DNA from: Verrucomicrobiota bacterium
GTDB taxonomy: Bacteria > Verrucomicrobiota > Verrucomicrobiia > Limisphaerales > JAFGQR01
Length of the DNA stretch: 64,000 nucleotides
Reading direction: 5' to 3'
Assembly (NCBI GenBank): GCA_016935555.1
Contig: JAFGQR010000192.1
Coordinates: 1-64,000, forward strand
The notes under the pieces are model-generated. The model searched no databases. It was not told the DNA's origin and was given only the letters and a program-made list of their open reading frames with translations. Positions 1-8,600 of the stretch are shown in pieces. A program made the position numbers and the translations under genes. The first letter of the stretch is position 1. Every line of letters starts with the position of its first letter.

Positions 1-26
1 CCGTGGGTCTGCGTGCGGCTCGCTCC

Positions 27-138
27 ACAAAACCGCTGCGCGGTTTTGTCCCGAAGATGGCATGGAACCCGCCGCGCAGCGGCGGGAGCCAGCCGCCGAT
101 GACGTTCGACTTGTCTCTGACCGAATCGGCTGGCTCCC
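27..138. repeat. REP-like double hairpin plus inverted repeat
   Basis: Two compact hairpins lie side by side: CAAAACCGC/GCGGTTTTG (28-36 with 40-48) and CCCGCCGC/GCGGCGGG (68-75 with 79-86). A further perfect 12-bp inverted repeat pairs 84-95 with 127-138. The same hairpin pair, preceded by the same GTGCGGCTCGCT lead-in, recurs at 9733-9806 with compensating base changes in the second stem. It lies just downstream of the minus-strand DsrE-like gene and could act as its terminator, although no T-run follows. Confidence 0.6.
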
Positions 139-159
139 GTTCGCTGCACCGTCTGGCTG

Positions 160-516
160 TCAAAATGTGATCACTCTGTCGCTATCAATGACCCACTGGG
201 CTAAGTCTGGCATGGTAGCCTTCTGCGCTCCATCGAAATAGGGGTGGTTCTTGTGTATGCCGCAGCGTGCCATGCAGGTACCACAAACCTTCACAGGGAC
301 ACCCTTCGCAATCAGTTCCTTGAGCATCTGCGAGAGGTCCTGATCATAGCTCGCCGGCGGCTTGCAGACGTCACGCGCCATGTCCACGGAATCATTCATC
401 AGGAAGACTCGGACCTCTTGGCCCGCCTCGTGCAGTTTCCCGGCCAACCGAACTCCGTTCCACGTTACGTCCGTATTGTCGTATGGTTCGCGGTTGAAGA
501 GGATCAACACTTTCAT
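160..516 (-). CDS. DsrE/DsrF-like sulfur-relay family protein
   Basis: A 118-residue protein of the DsrE/DsrF/YchN-like fold, small cytoplasmic proteins often linked to sulfur transfer or redox signalling. The start KVLILFNREPYDNTDVTWNG and the alternating hydrophobic strands with VRVFLMNDSV are typical. A CxxC-x3-C cluster near the C-terminal third (VCGTCMARCG) supplies the cysteines expected of an active relay protein. I chose the ATG at 516 because homologous sequence begins there and an AAGAAA-rich stretch precedes it; an upstream ATG at 567 would add 17 unlikely residues. It stands alone with no dsr, tus or sox genes nearby, so its partner is unknown. Confidence 0.8.
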   Translation of the reverse strand: MKVLILFNREPYDNTDVTWNGVRLAGKLHEAGQEVRVFLMNDSVDMARDVCKPPASYDQDLSQMLKELIAKGVPVKVCGTCMARCGIHKNHPYFDGAQKATMPDLAQWVIDSDRVITF

Positions 517-569
517 GTGGTTTTTTTCTTCGTCAGCCAACCATTCATTCAACGAACCATGAACCAAGC

Positions 570-1690
570 GTGCTTCGTATATTGAAACCGACGAAGTCCA
601 TAGCTAATCCGTTTTGTCCCAGCAAACTAAATGCGGCAACAGCTTTCGGTCAACTCCCAAAAATTCTATCCCGAGCTTTCCTCACCAGCACGGCGTCCAC
701 GGTTGCCATGATCCATGAAATACACCGCCTCGACTTCCTCGCGCTGTGCCGCCGTGAGACGCACCACGGCAAAGGATTGACCGAGGCGTTCTGCGATCTT
801 GAACCCGAGGCCGTGGCAGCGGCGAAGGACGGCGCCGAGGCGGCGAGGCTGTGCGCCGATGGTCGGCGACGAGGCATTTGGCTGCCGCCCCGTTCGCTGA
901 ATTGCTTTTGGACATGGATGCGACTCGAAGGCCGGGTGACACCCGGCGTTGTCGCGAGGGCGATCCGACGCCGTGGACTGGAATGCCCGCGGTCGCGCTC
1001 GACGCCCACACGCTCGAAGGGCGCAAGGCTGGACGCACCGTCACCCTGCTGTCCGGCCACTACGCGAACCACCGGCTGCTCGGCAGGCGTGTGATGGCCG
1101 AGGATTGGATTGCATCAAACGGAATTCAGAAGGCGAGCAGAAACAGAGATGAAACCGTTGAAAACATTGGGTTTTATTGAGGTTTTCGGGTGGAAATACG
1201 GCCTACGATCCAAAGCGAATGCACTGGCTCATGGGAAGTTCTTTCGCGAACATGGGCCAGCATACGGCACGAACCCGGTAGGAACGCGTTCCACCGCGTC
1301 CCACTTATGGCCGAGGCAGGGGGCCATGATCCTGAACATTTGGCGTTCAGCGTTCCGGTTCCAGGCGCAGGCGTCGTGCTTCGGCCGGCATGGGCATTGA
1401 CGGCTTGAACCGGCGACGCGCTCTGGCACACTGCGCGGGGACACGCGGGTTTCCCTACGCACGCGTTTGCAGGCCCGCGATTGTCGCTGCTTTTTTGGAG
1501 GCGCAGGAGCTGGTGCGGTTGAGCCGGGAGGAGTTGGAGCGTGCGTTGGACGAGGGTCGGTTCAAGGTGTTGCCGTGGGCGACGGTGGTGGCTTTGGGTC
1601 TGCGGGCGCTGGGCGGGGCTCAGAGTTCTTGACGGTCGCCCTTAGATCGCAGCATCTTGGCGCCGAAAGCTGATCTGCCTGCAACAAGCT
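570..1690. other. Decayed intergenic region with possible gene relics
   Basis: No intact gene is seen over this 1.1 kb. Two short stretches on the plus strand read like coding remnants. Around 970-1110 the translation includes ALDAHTLEGRKAGRT, loosely like the C-terminal domain of RarA/MgsA-type ATPases. Around 1495-1632 the translation LVRLSREELERALDEGRF, ending in a helix and a stop, resembles the last helices of a Nudix hydrolase. Both identifications are weak. The stretch 1620-1700 is similar to the inverted-repeat element at 9808-9894 (shared CTTGACG, CGCCC, TGATCTGC and GCAAC blocks). Confidence 0.35.
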
Positions 1691-1717
1691 TCAGGGGTGA
1701 AGCATTGGAATGTGACT

Positions 1718-2761
1718 ATGGAAACCAAACGACCCGTGGAAAAGGATCCGAGACAGCGGCGGGATGATTTGATTGTCATCACCGGCGGCGGCGGTTTCAT
1801 TGGGGGGAACCTGGCCGGTTATTTCCGGAAGAAGGGTTTCACCCGGCTGCGGGCGGTGGACAAGAAACCGCTCGGCGACTGGTATGTGAGGGTGCCGGGC
1901 GTGGAATCGATCTGTCTGGACGTCAGCGATCCCGTCAACTGCCAGCGGGCGTGCGAGGGTGCGGTGGAGGTGTACAACCTTGCCGCCGACATGGGGGGGA
2001 TGGGGTTCATCGAGCGTTTTCGGATCGAGTGCCTGCGGAGCATCCTGATCAACACGCACATGATCGAAGCCGCCTACCAGGCGGGCGTGCGCCGTTATTT
2101 CTATTCGTCGTCGGCCTGCGTCTACAACACGCTCCTCCAGCAGGATCCCAAGGTGCGGGCATTGAAGGAATCCGACGCCTACCCGGCGATGGCCGAGCGG
2201 GGCTACGGCTGGGAGAAGCTCATGAGCGAGATGTTCTGCCAGGAATACTGGGCTGAGCGCGGGCTGAAGACCGCCATCGCGCGCTTCCACAACGTGTATG
2301 GCCCGCACGGCACCTGGGACGGCGGACGCGAGAAAGCCCCGGCGGCGATATGCCGCAAGGTGATCGAGGCGATCGACACCGGGCGGGGCGAGATTGACAT
2401 TTGGGGGGACGGCACGCGCACGCGCAGCTTCATGTATATCGAGGACTGCGTGAAGGGGATCGACATGATCATGCATTGCGACGACTTGATCGCGACGCCG
2501 ATCAACCTGGGCTCGAGCGAGCTGGTGTCCATCAACGTGCTGGTCTCCAAAGTCGAGAAGATTGCCGGCGTCAAACTGAAGCGCAACTACCAACTCGACG
2601 CTCCGAAGGGCGTGGGCGGACGGAACAGCGACAACACGTTCATCCGGAAGATGCTCCACTGGGAGCCGAGCACGCCTCTGGACAAGGGCCTGGCGGTGAC
2701 TTACGCGTGGATCAAGGAGCAATACCTCGCGCGCAAAAAGGGCAAACGCGTGGTCGAGTGA
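1718..2761 (+). CDS. GDP-mannose 3,5-epimerase family protein
   Basis: Extended short-chain dehydrogenase-type epimerase (347 residues) closely resembling GDP-mannose 3,5-epimerase, which converts GDP-D-mannose to GDP-L-galactose or GDP-L-gulose. Visible are the NAD-binding GGGGFIG (about 23-29), the family signature NLAADMGGMGFIE, SSACVY with the catalytic-type Cys (about 134), the Tyr-x3-Lys pair in YGWEK (Tyr163, Lys167), RFHNVYGPHGTWDGGREKAP, and GRNSDNT near the C-terminus, all as in plant enzymes. The ATG at 1718 is preferred over an in-frame GTG at 1697, which lies in repeat-like DNA. It is the first gene of a tight operon: the kinase follows after 4 bases. Bacterial members are known from verrucomicrobial methanotrophs. 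Confidence 0.9.
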   Translation: METKRPVEKDPRQRRDDLIVITGGGGFIGGNLAGYFRKKGFTRLRAVDKKPLGDWYVRVPGVESICLDVSDPVNCQRACEGAVEVYNLAADMGGMGFIERFRIECLRSILINTHMIEAAYQAGVRRYFYSSSACVYNTLLQQDPKVRALKESDAYPAMAERGYGWEKLMSEMFCQEYWAERGLKTAIARFHNVYGPHGTWDGGREKAPAAICRKVIEAIDTGRGEIDIWGDGTRTRSFMYIEDCVKGIDMIMHCDDLIATPINLGSSELVSINVLVSKVEKIAGVKLKRNYQLDAPKGVGGRNSDNTFIRKMLHWEPSTPLDKGLAVTYAWIKEQYLARKKGKRVVE

Positions 2762-2765
2762 CGCT

Positions 2766-3575
2766 GTGAGCAGATCGGATGGCAGCGTGAGGCGGGCACC
2801 CCTGGCCCAAGTCATCGGCCGCATCCCGTATCGGCTCGCGTTGGCCGGGGGTTGGATTGACCAGCCGTTCGTGTCGCGTCTGAATCCACGCCCGCCCGGC
2901 TCGATGGTTGTCGTCGCCATCCAGCCGGACTTTCGCGCGATGGACCGTGCGGGGCTGGCGACAGGCACGCGGCGGGTGGCGATGAGGCGTTGGAAGGGGC
3001 GCCTGCCTCGGCGCGATCCGGCGGTGCTGGTTCGGGAGCTGTATGCGGCGGAGAACCGGGGCAAGGCCGAGCCGAGCGGATCGCAAGACATGATTGGCCT
3101 GATATATCCCGGGGTGAACCGGCTGGACTACGACATCGCCGCCCACGGGGGCGTGTTTCCGGCTCACATCGAGCCGCTGTCCAGCCGGCGCGCGGCCTGC
3201 TGGCTGGAGCGCGTGCTGCACGTGCTGCCGGTCGCCCAGCGCCCGCAGGGCTACCAGCCGCTCGGCGAAAAACACCTGGACCCGGAGTGGATCGCGCGTC
3301 TCGGCGAGTCGGGCAAGGATTGTTTCGCGGCCATCCGTCGGATGGATCTGGCGGCTCTCGGCGCGTCGATGAACGCGTGCATGCGCTGCTGGGAGGCGCT
3401 CCTGCCCCACACCGTAAGCCATCCCACCATCACCCTCGATCTCAACGTCCTGCTCCGCGCCTACCAGGCCCAATACCCGGGCGCGATGTATTCCGGCTGC
3501 GGCGGCGGCTATTTGTTCGTCGCCTCCGACGCGCCGGTGCCCGGGGCATTCCAGGTCAGGATCCGAATGGCATGA
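2766..3575 (+). CDS. GHMP-type sugar kinase-like protein
   Basis: A 269-residue protein related to GHMP kinases (galactokinase, mevalonate kinase and heptose-1-kinase types). The N-terminal RLALAGGWIDQPF matches the opening motif of the HddA-like branch, SGSQDMIGLIYPG matches its substrate-loop region, and SGCGGGYLF matches the glycine-rich third motif. It is shorter than typical members (about 320-350), and the ATP-binding loop is unusual, with GLATGTRRVA where GLGSS is expected, so kinase activity is not assured. The GTG start is 4 bases after the epimerase stop and the ATGA at its end overlaps the next gene, so translation is probably coupled. Inferred role: phosphorylating a sugar for nucleotide activation by the next gene. 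Confidence 0.7.
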   Translation: MSRSDGSVRRAPLAQVIGRIPYRLALAGGWIDQPFVSRLNPRPPGSMVVVAIQPDFRAMDRAGLATGTRRVAMRRWKGRLPRRDPAVLVRELYAAENRGKAEPSGSQDMIGLIYPGVNRLDYDIAAHGGVFPAHIEPLSSRRAACWLERVLHVLPVAQRPQGYQPLGEKHLDPEWIARLGESGKDCFAAIRRMDLAALGASMNACMRCWEALLPHTVSHPTITLDLNVLLRAYQAQYPGAMYSGCGGGYLFVASDAPVPGAFQVRIRMA

Positions 3576-4390
3576 AGACCGTGGTTGTCCCGGGGGTTTT
3601 CGACGACATCCGCTCCGGGCATGTCCGGTTTCTGGAGGAGGCGGCGAAGCTTGGGGCGGTGACGGTGCTGCTGCGCAGCGATGCGGCCGTGCAGGAGCGT
3701 CTTGGGCGGCCTCCCAAGCTGCCTCAGGCCGAGCGGCACTATGTGCTCGGCGCGATCCGGCATGTGCACCGGGTGCGTGTCGTTCATGGGCATTGGCCCG
3801 AGGACACCCTGCCCGACGTGGCCGGGTTTCGCCCGGACGCGTGGGTGGTGGGGCCTTGCCGCGCCAACGCCGCCCAAGCGGCGCATGCTCAAGCCCGCGG
3901 CATCGCGTATCACGTGATCGCGCCGCCCGCGGGCCCTCGGGTCTTTCCGGCGCCGCCGCCGGTGCTGGCGGAGAGCGGGCGCAAGAAGGTCGTGGTGACG
4001 GGCTGCTACGACTGGTTCCACTCGGGGCATGTGCGCTTTTTCGAGGAAGTCCACGCGCACGGGGACGTGTATGTAGTGGTGGGACACGACGCGAACATCC
4101 GCCTCCTGAAGGGCGAGGGGCACCCGCTCTTTCCCCAGGACGAGCGCCGCTACCTGGTCGGCTCGGTTCGTTTCGTGAAACACGCGCTCATTTCGTCCGG
4201 ACACGGCTGGCTCGATGCCGAACCGGAGATCCGCCGGCTCCGGCCGGACATCTACGCCGTGAACGAAGACGGCGACAGGGGCGGCAAGCGGGAGTTTTGC
4301 GAACGGCACGGAATCCAGTACCTGGTGCTGCGGCGGACGCCGGCGCCGGGTTTGCCGAGCAGGTCGAGCACGGAGCTGCGGGGGTATTGA
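3572..4390 (+). CDS. Tandem cytidylyltransferase-like nucleotidyltransferase
   Basis: A 272-residue protein made of two successive cytidylyltransferase-like Rossmann domains. The second (about 135-265) has the full HxGH nucleotide-binding motif in YDWFHSGHVRFFEE, the VVGHDANI strand and the family's late motif RSSTELR. The first (about 1-125) is clearly related (GVFDDIRSGHVRFLEEAAKLG region) but has lost the first His of HxGH, as in other duplicated transferases where one half is inactive. The start ATG overlaps the kinase stop as ATGA. In context it probably activates the sugar phosphate made by the upstream kinase-like protein to an NDP-sugar; substrate and nucleotide are unknown. Confidence 0.8.
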   Translation: MKTVVVPGVFDDIRSGHVRFLEEAAKLGAVTVLLRSDAAVQERLGRPPKLPQAERHYVLGAIRHVHRVRVVHGHWPEDTLPDVAGFRPDAWVVGPCRANAAQAAHAQARGIAYHVIAPPAGPRVFPAPPPVLAESGRKKVVVTGCYDWFHSGHVRFFEEVHAHGDVYVVVGHDANIRLLKGEGHPLFPQDERRYLVGSVRFVKHALISSGHGWLDAEPEIRRLRPDIYAVNEDGDRGGKREFCERHGIQYLVLRRTPAPGLPSRSSTELRGY

Positions 4391-4453
4391 ACGAGGCGGC
4401 CGGGGCGGGGATTGCGGCTTGCTGGGGCGGGGGCCTGCTGTTATCGTGGGGCC

Positions 4454-4747
4454 ATGCCGACCACGGTGCCCATCACGCCGACGCGCGAACCCGGTTTGTG
4501 GACCGCCGAGAGTTTTCTGGAGTGGCTCAAGCCTGGGGTGCACGCTGACCTGGTTGACGGAGAGAGACTCATGCATCGCTTCTTTTTCCGCGAGGGCGAC
4601 GGCGAGATTCTGGCCGAGTTCGGCCAGGGTGCCGACCGGGTTTCGGCGCGGGCGGTTCCGGGGTTTTGGGTGAAGCGGGCCTGGTTGAATCCGGACGCGT
4701 TGCCGGAGGTGGCGCCCAGTCTGGCGGAGATCCTGGCGGCGTCGTGA
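4454..4747 (+). pseudogene. Uma2-family protein with internal deletion
   Basis: A 97-residue reading frame joining the N-terminus of a Uma2-family (DUF820) protein (PTREPGLWTAESFLEWLKPG, HADLVDGE) directly to its C-terminus (HRFFFREGDGEILAEFG, GFWVKRAWLNPDALP). Normal members have about 190-220 residues, and the missing middle contains the PD-(D/E)XK-like catalytic core, so the product cannot be an active nuclease. The junction falls at LMH|RFF, where the intact family has MH early and AHRF late, which suggests deletion between short similarities. The frame stayed open. The identification rests on remembered family sequence; no active-site residue is left to check. Confidence 0.7.
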
Positions 4748-4763
4748 TGACGCCTTCGCGCTT

Positions 4764-7163
4764 TTGCCTGCACCGCCGTCCAACCGAGCGCGCCTGAGAC
4801 TGGCGATCCGCGGTGCGGTTCAAGGGGTGGGGTTCCGGCCGTTTGTGCATCGTCTGGCGACGGTGTTGGGCTTGGTCGGGTGGGTCAACAATTCTTCGGC
4901 GGGCGTGGGGGTGGAGGTGGAGGGGCCGCGCGCCGCGCTGGAGGCGTTCCTGCTGCGGCTCGGAGCCGAAAAGCCGCCGCACAGTTTCATCCAGAGCCTC
5001 GAGTCGTCCTGGTTGGATCCAGTCGGCCACGAGGGTTTTGAGATCCGTCCCAGCGATCCGGCCGGGGGCACGACCGCGCTGATTCTTCCGGACCTGGCGA
5101 CGTGTCCGGACTGTTTGCGGGAGATCTTCGATCCGTCCAATCGGCGGTACGGGTATCCATTCACGAATTGTACAAACTGCGGGCCGCGGTTCAGCATCCT
5201 GGAAGCGCTGCCGTATGACCGGCCGAACACATCGATGCGGCGTTTCACCATGTGCCCCGCGTGCCAGGCCGAGTATGACGATCCGACCAACCGGCGATTT
5301 CACGCGCAGCCCAACGCGTGCCCCGTGTGCGGACCCCGCGTGGAACTCTGGGACCGGCACGGGCACCGGGTCTGCGGCGGCGGGCGCGCCTGGCTGACTG
5401 AGACGGCCCGGGCCATCCGTGCGGGGAAGATTGTGGCGGTGAAAGGCTTGGGTGGCTTTCACCTGGTTGTGACAGCCCACGACGACGACGCCGTCCGCCG
5501 CCTGCGGCAGCGCAAGCGCCGTGAGGAGAAACCGCTGGCGGTGATGATGCCTTCGCTCGCCCAGGCGAAAGCCCACTGCGAGGTCAGCCCCCTGGAAGAG
5601 CGGCTCCTGACGTCTCCGGAGGCGCCGATCGTCCTGCTGCGGCGCCATCCGGGATCGAGTGTTGCTCCCTCCGTGGCGCCCGGCAATCCGCAACTGGGCG
5701 TGATGCTGCCTTACACGCCGCTGCACCACCTGTTGATGGCGGAGCTGGGATTTGCGGTGGTGGCGACCAGCGGCAACCTGAGCGACGAGCCGATTTGCAC
5801 GGACGAACGGGAGGCCTTGGAACGGCTCGGCGACATCGCCGACCTGTTCCTCGTGCACAACCGGCCCATCGTCCGGCACGTCGACGATTCGATCGTGCGG
5901 GTCATGCTCGGCCGCGAGCTGGTCCTGAGACGCGCCCGCGGCTATGCGCCCCTGCCGGTGCAGATGTCTCCACCCCTACTGCGCGCGTTGGCGCCGCATC
6001 CGCCCGGCAAGCCCGAAGCCCCTCCCCCCACCCCCGTCGCCCCAGGCGAGGACGCGCCCGGCGGCGGGTCGAGCATTCTGGCGGTGGGCGCGCACCTGAA
6101 GAACAGCGTCGCGCTTTCGGTGGGCACGCAGGTGTTCATCAGCCAGCACATCGGCGACCTGGAGACGGAGCAAGCCTGGGAAGCCTTTCGACGGGTCATC
6201 GCGGATTTCCAACGCCTGTACCACGTCGCCCCGACACGCATCGCGTGCGACCTGCATCCGGACTACCTGTCGACGCGGCACGCGCAGGGCAGCGGACTGC
6301 CGGTCACCGGGGTGCAGCATCACGTGGCGCATGTGCTGTCCTGTCTCGCGGAAAACGAGCTGGAACCACCGGTGCTGGGGGTTGCCTGGGATGGGACCGG
6401 TTATGGCGAGGACGGCACGGTGTGGGGCGGGGAGTTTTTCCGCGTAAGCGCGGGCGCGGTGGACCGGGTGGCGCATTTCCGGACGTTCCGGCTGCCGGGG
6501 GGCGACCAGGCGGTGAAGGAGCCGCGTCGCAGCGCGCTGGGCTGGCTGTTCGAGCGGCTTGGGGCGTCGGTCTTTGACCATGGCGAGCTGGCGCCGGTGC
6601 GGGCGTGCACGGAAGCCGAGCGGGTGGCGCTGAGAACGATGCTAAGGCAAGGCGTGCACGCGCCGGTGACGTCGAGCGTGGGGCGTTTATTTGACGCGGT
6701 GGCTTCGGTGATTGGGCTGCGGCAGCAGGCGCGGTTTGAAGGCCAGGCGGCCATGGAACTGGAGTTTGCCCTCGGGGCGGAAGCCACGGATGAACATTAC
6801 CCGGTCCTCCTGGTGGAAAAGGCGGCCGACTCTCGTGACCCGTCGCGCCCGATGCTCTTGGTGGATTGGGCGCCGATGCTCGACGCCATTTTGGAAGAAA
6901 CGCGCCGTGAGGTAGCGGCGGGGCGGATCGCCGCGCGGTTCCACAACACCCTGGCCGAGAGCGTCGTGGAGGTCGCGCGGCGCGTGGGTGAAGAGCGGGT
7001 GGCGCTTTCAGGCGGGTGCTTCCAGAACCGGTATTTGACCGAGACGACCGTCCGCCGGCTGGCCGCGGCGGGCTTTCGGCCGTATTGGCACCAGCGAGTG
7101 CCGCCGAACGACGGGGGGATTGCGCTGGGACAAGTAGTTGCCGCACGGATTCAAACCCGCTAG
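4764..7163 (+). CDS. hypF: Carbamoyltransferase HypF, [NiFe]-hydrogenase maturation
   Basis: A 799-residue HypF, which makes the thiocarbamate on HypE that becomes the cyanide ligands of the NiFe(CN)2CO centre. Domains in order: acylphosphatase-like (about 8-95, GAVQGVGFRPFVHRLA), two zinc-finger-like CxxC pairs (about 112-190, CPDCLREIF, CTNCGPRF, CPACQAEY, CPVCGPR), a YrdC-like domain (about 205-385) and a Kae1-like carbamoyltransferase domain with HHVAHVLSC, WDGTGYGEDG and SGGCFQNRYL. Length is normal, with a proline-rich linker near residue 410. No ATG or GTG fits the N-terminus; the start is probably TTG at 4764. First gene of hypFCDE. Confidence 0.97.
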   Translation: MPAPPSNRARLRLAIRGAVQGVGFRPFVHRLATVLGLVGWVNNSSAGVGVEVEGPRAALEAFLLRLGAEKPPHSFIQSLESSWLDPVGHEGFEIRPSDPAGGTTALILPDLATCPDCLREIFDPSNRRYGYPFTNCTNCGPRFSILEALPYDRPNTSMRRFTMCPACQAEYDDPTNRRFHAQPNACPVCGPRVELWDRHGHRVCGGGRAWLTETARAIRAGKIVAVKGLGGFHLVVTAHDDDAVRRLRQRKRREEKPLAVMMPSLAQAKAHCEVSPLEERLLTSPEAPIVLLRRHPGSSVAPSVAPGNPQLGVMLPYTPLHHLLMAELGFAVVATSGNLSDEPICTDEREALERLGDIADLFLVHNRPIVRHVDDSIVRVMLGRELVLRRARGYAPLPVQMSPPLLRALAPHPPGKPEAPPPTPVAPGEDAPGGGSSILAVGAHLKNSVALSVGTQVFISQHIGDLETEQAWEAFRRVIADFQRLYHVAPTRIACDLHPDYLSTRHAQGSGLPVTGVQHHVAHVLSCLAENELEPPVLGVAWDGTGYGEDGTVWGGEFFRVSAGAVDRVAHFRTFRLPGGDQAVKEPRRSALGWLFERLGASVFDHGELAPVRACTEAERVALRTMLRQGVHAPVTSSVGRLFDAVASVIGLRQQARFEGQAAMELEFALGAEATDEHYPVLLVEKAADSRDPSRPMLLVDWAPMLDAILEETRREVAAGRIAARFHNTLAESVVEVARRVGEERVALSGGCFQNRYLTETTVRRLAAAGFRPYWHQRVPPNDGGIALGQVVAARIQTR

Positions 7164-7173
7164 AGTAGCCATC

Positions 7174-7500
7174 ATGTGTTTGGCAGTGCCTGGCAGAATT
7201 GAAAGCATCGAAACCGAAAGCGCCTTTGGCCCGACGGGAAAGGTCAATTTCGGCGGAATCCTCAAGGACGTGAATCTGGCCTATGTGCCGGAAGCAACCA
7301 TCGGAGACTACGTCATTGTCCACGTGGGGTTCGCCCTCAGCCGGCTGGACGAGGCCGAGGCCAGACAGACACTCGAGTATTTCCGCCAGATGGGCGAATT
7401 GGCCGAGTTGGCGGATGAGGGCGCATCGGGTCCGACCGCCAGGGCACCCGCGCCGGAGGGTGGCAAGGGGCCGGCCGCCGAACTTCCGGCGGCCCGATGA
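7174..7500 (+). CDS. hypC: Hydrogenase maturation chaperone HypC
   Basis: HypC/HybG-family chaperone (108 residues) that works with HypD to assemble the Fe(CN)2CO unit and passes it to the hydrogenase large subunit. The diagnostic MCLAVPGRI start with essential Cys2 fixes the start at 7174. The OB-fold core follows through [15 protein letters not shown]. The protein is longer than the usual 75-95 residues because of a low-complexity Ala/Pro/Gly tail after about residue 85 that probably has no catalytic role. It begins 10 bases after hypF and overlaps hypD by 4 bases (ATGA). Confidence 0.96.
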   Translation: MCLAVPGRIESIETESAFGPTGKVNFGGILKDVNLAYVPEATIGDYVIVHVGFALSRLDEAEARQTLEYFRQMGELAELADEGASGPTARAPAPEGGKGPAAELPAAR

Positions 7501-8585
7501 GGTATCTGGACGAATTCCGGGATGGCCAGGCCGCGCGGAGCCTGGCTGCCGAAATCGGGCGGGTGACGACGCGTCCGTGGAACCTCATGGAAGTGTGCGG
7601 CGGGCAGACGCACGCGATTGTGAAGTTTGGCATCGACGAGCTGCTGCCCAAGGCGATCACGCTCATTCACGGCCCGGGCTGCCCGGTCTGCGTGACGCCG
7701 CTGGAGATCATCGACAAGGCCATCGAAATCGCCGCGCGGCCCGAGGTGATCTTCTGTTCGTTCGGCGACATGCTGCGCGTGCCCGGCAGCACCACCGACC
7801 TGCTCTCCGTCAAAGCCGGCGGCGGCGATGTGCGCATGGTGTATTCGCCGCTCGATGCCGTGAAGCTCGCCGAACAAAACCCGGCCCGGCAGGTGGTCTT
7901 TTTCGGGGTGGGCTTTGAGACAACGGCCCCGGCCACGGCGATGGCGGTTTTCCAGGCGGCGAGCAAGGGATTGGGGAATTTTTCCCTGCTGGTGTCGCAT
8001 GTCCGCGTGCCGCCGGCGTTGGAAGCGATCCTGTCGTCGCCCGATTGCCGGGTGCAGGGTTTCCTGGCGGCGGGGCATGTGTGTGCGGTGATGGGTTTCT
8101 GGGAGTATGTGCCCATCGCCCAGCAATATCACGTGCCCATCGTGGTGACAGGGTTTGAGCCGACGGACATTTTGCAGGGCATCTTGCGGTGTGTGCAGCA
8201 GTTGGAATCGGGCCGGGCCGAGGTGGACAACCAGTATGCCCGGGCGGTCTGCCGCGAGGGGAACCGGCCGGCGCAGGACCTGTTACGGCGGGTGTTCCGT
8301 GTGGTGCCGCGCAAGTGGCGGGGGGTGGGTGAGATTCCGAACAGCGGCCTGGGACTGGCCGGCGAGTATGCCGCATTCGATGCCGAACGCCGATTCGGGC
8401 TGGCGGATCATCACGTTGAGGAACCCGCCGAGTGCCTCAGCGGCCTGGTGTTGCAGGGCCGAATCAAACCGCACGAGTGCCCCGCGTTCGGCACCCGCTG
8501 CACGCCCGAACATCCGCTCGGCGCCACGATGGTGTCGTCGGAAGGCGCCTGCGCGGCGTATTATCGATACCGGCGCCATCCCTGA
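7497..8585 (+). CDS. hypD: Hydrogenase formation protein HypD
   Basis: HypD (362 residues), the [4Fe-4S] scaffold protein on which the iron ligand group is built together with HypC and HypE. Family motifs are intact: [10 protein letters not shown] near the N-terminus, [11 protein letters not shown] with the redox cysteines, [20 protein letters not shown], and a C-terminal cysteine set in [17 protein letters not shown] and [10 protein letters not shown] that binds the cluster. Length matches the family. The ATG overlaps the hypC stop, so the two are probably translationally coupled. Confidence 0.97.
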   Translation: MRYLDEFRDGQAARSLAAEIGRVTTRPWNLMEVCGGQTHAIVKFGIDELLPKAITLIHGPGCPVCVTPLEIIDKAIEIAARPEVIFCSFGDMLRVPGSTTDLLSVKAGGGDVRMVYSPLDAVKLAEQNPARQVVFFGVGFETTAPATAMAVFQAASKGLGNFSLLVSHVRVPPALEAILSSPDCRVQGFLAAGHVCAVMGFWEYVPIAQQYHVPIVVTGFEPTDILQGILRCVQQLESGRAEVDNQYARAVCREGNRPAQDLLRRVFRVVPRKWRGVGEIPNSGLGLAGEYAAFDAERRFGLADHHVEEPAECLSGLVLQGRIKPHECPAFGTRCTPEHPLGATMVSSEGACAAYYRYRRHP

Positions 8586-8600
8586 TCCCGACCTCATGCC

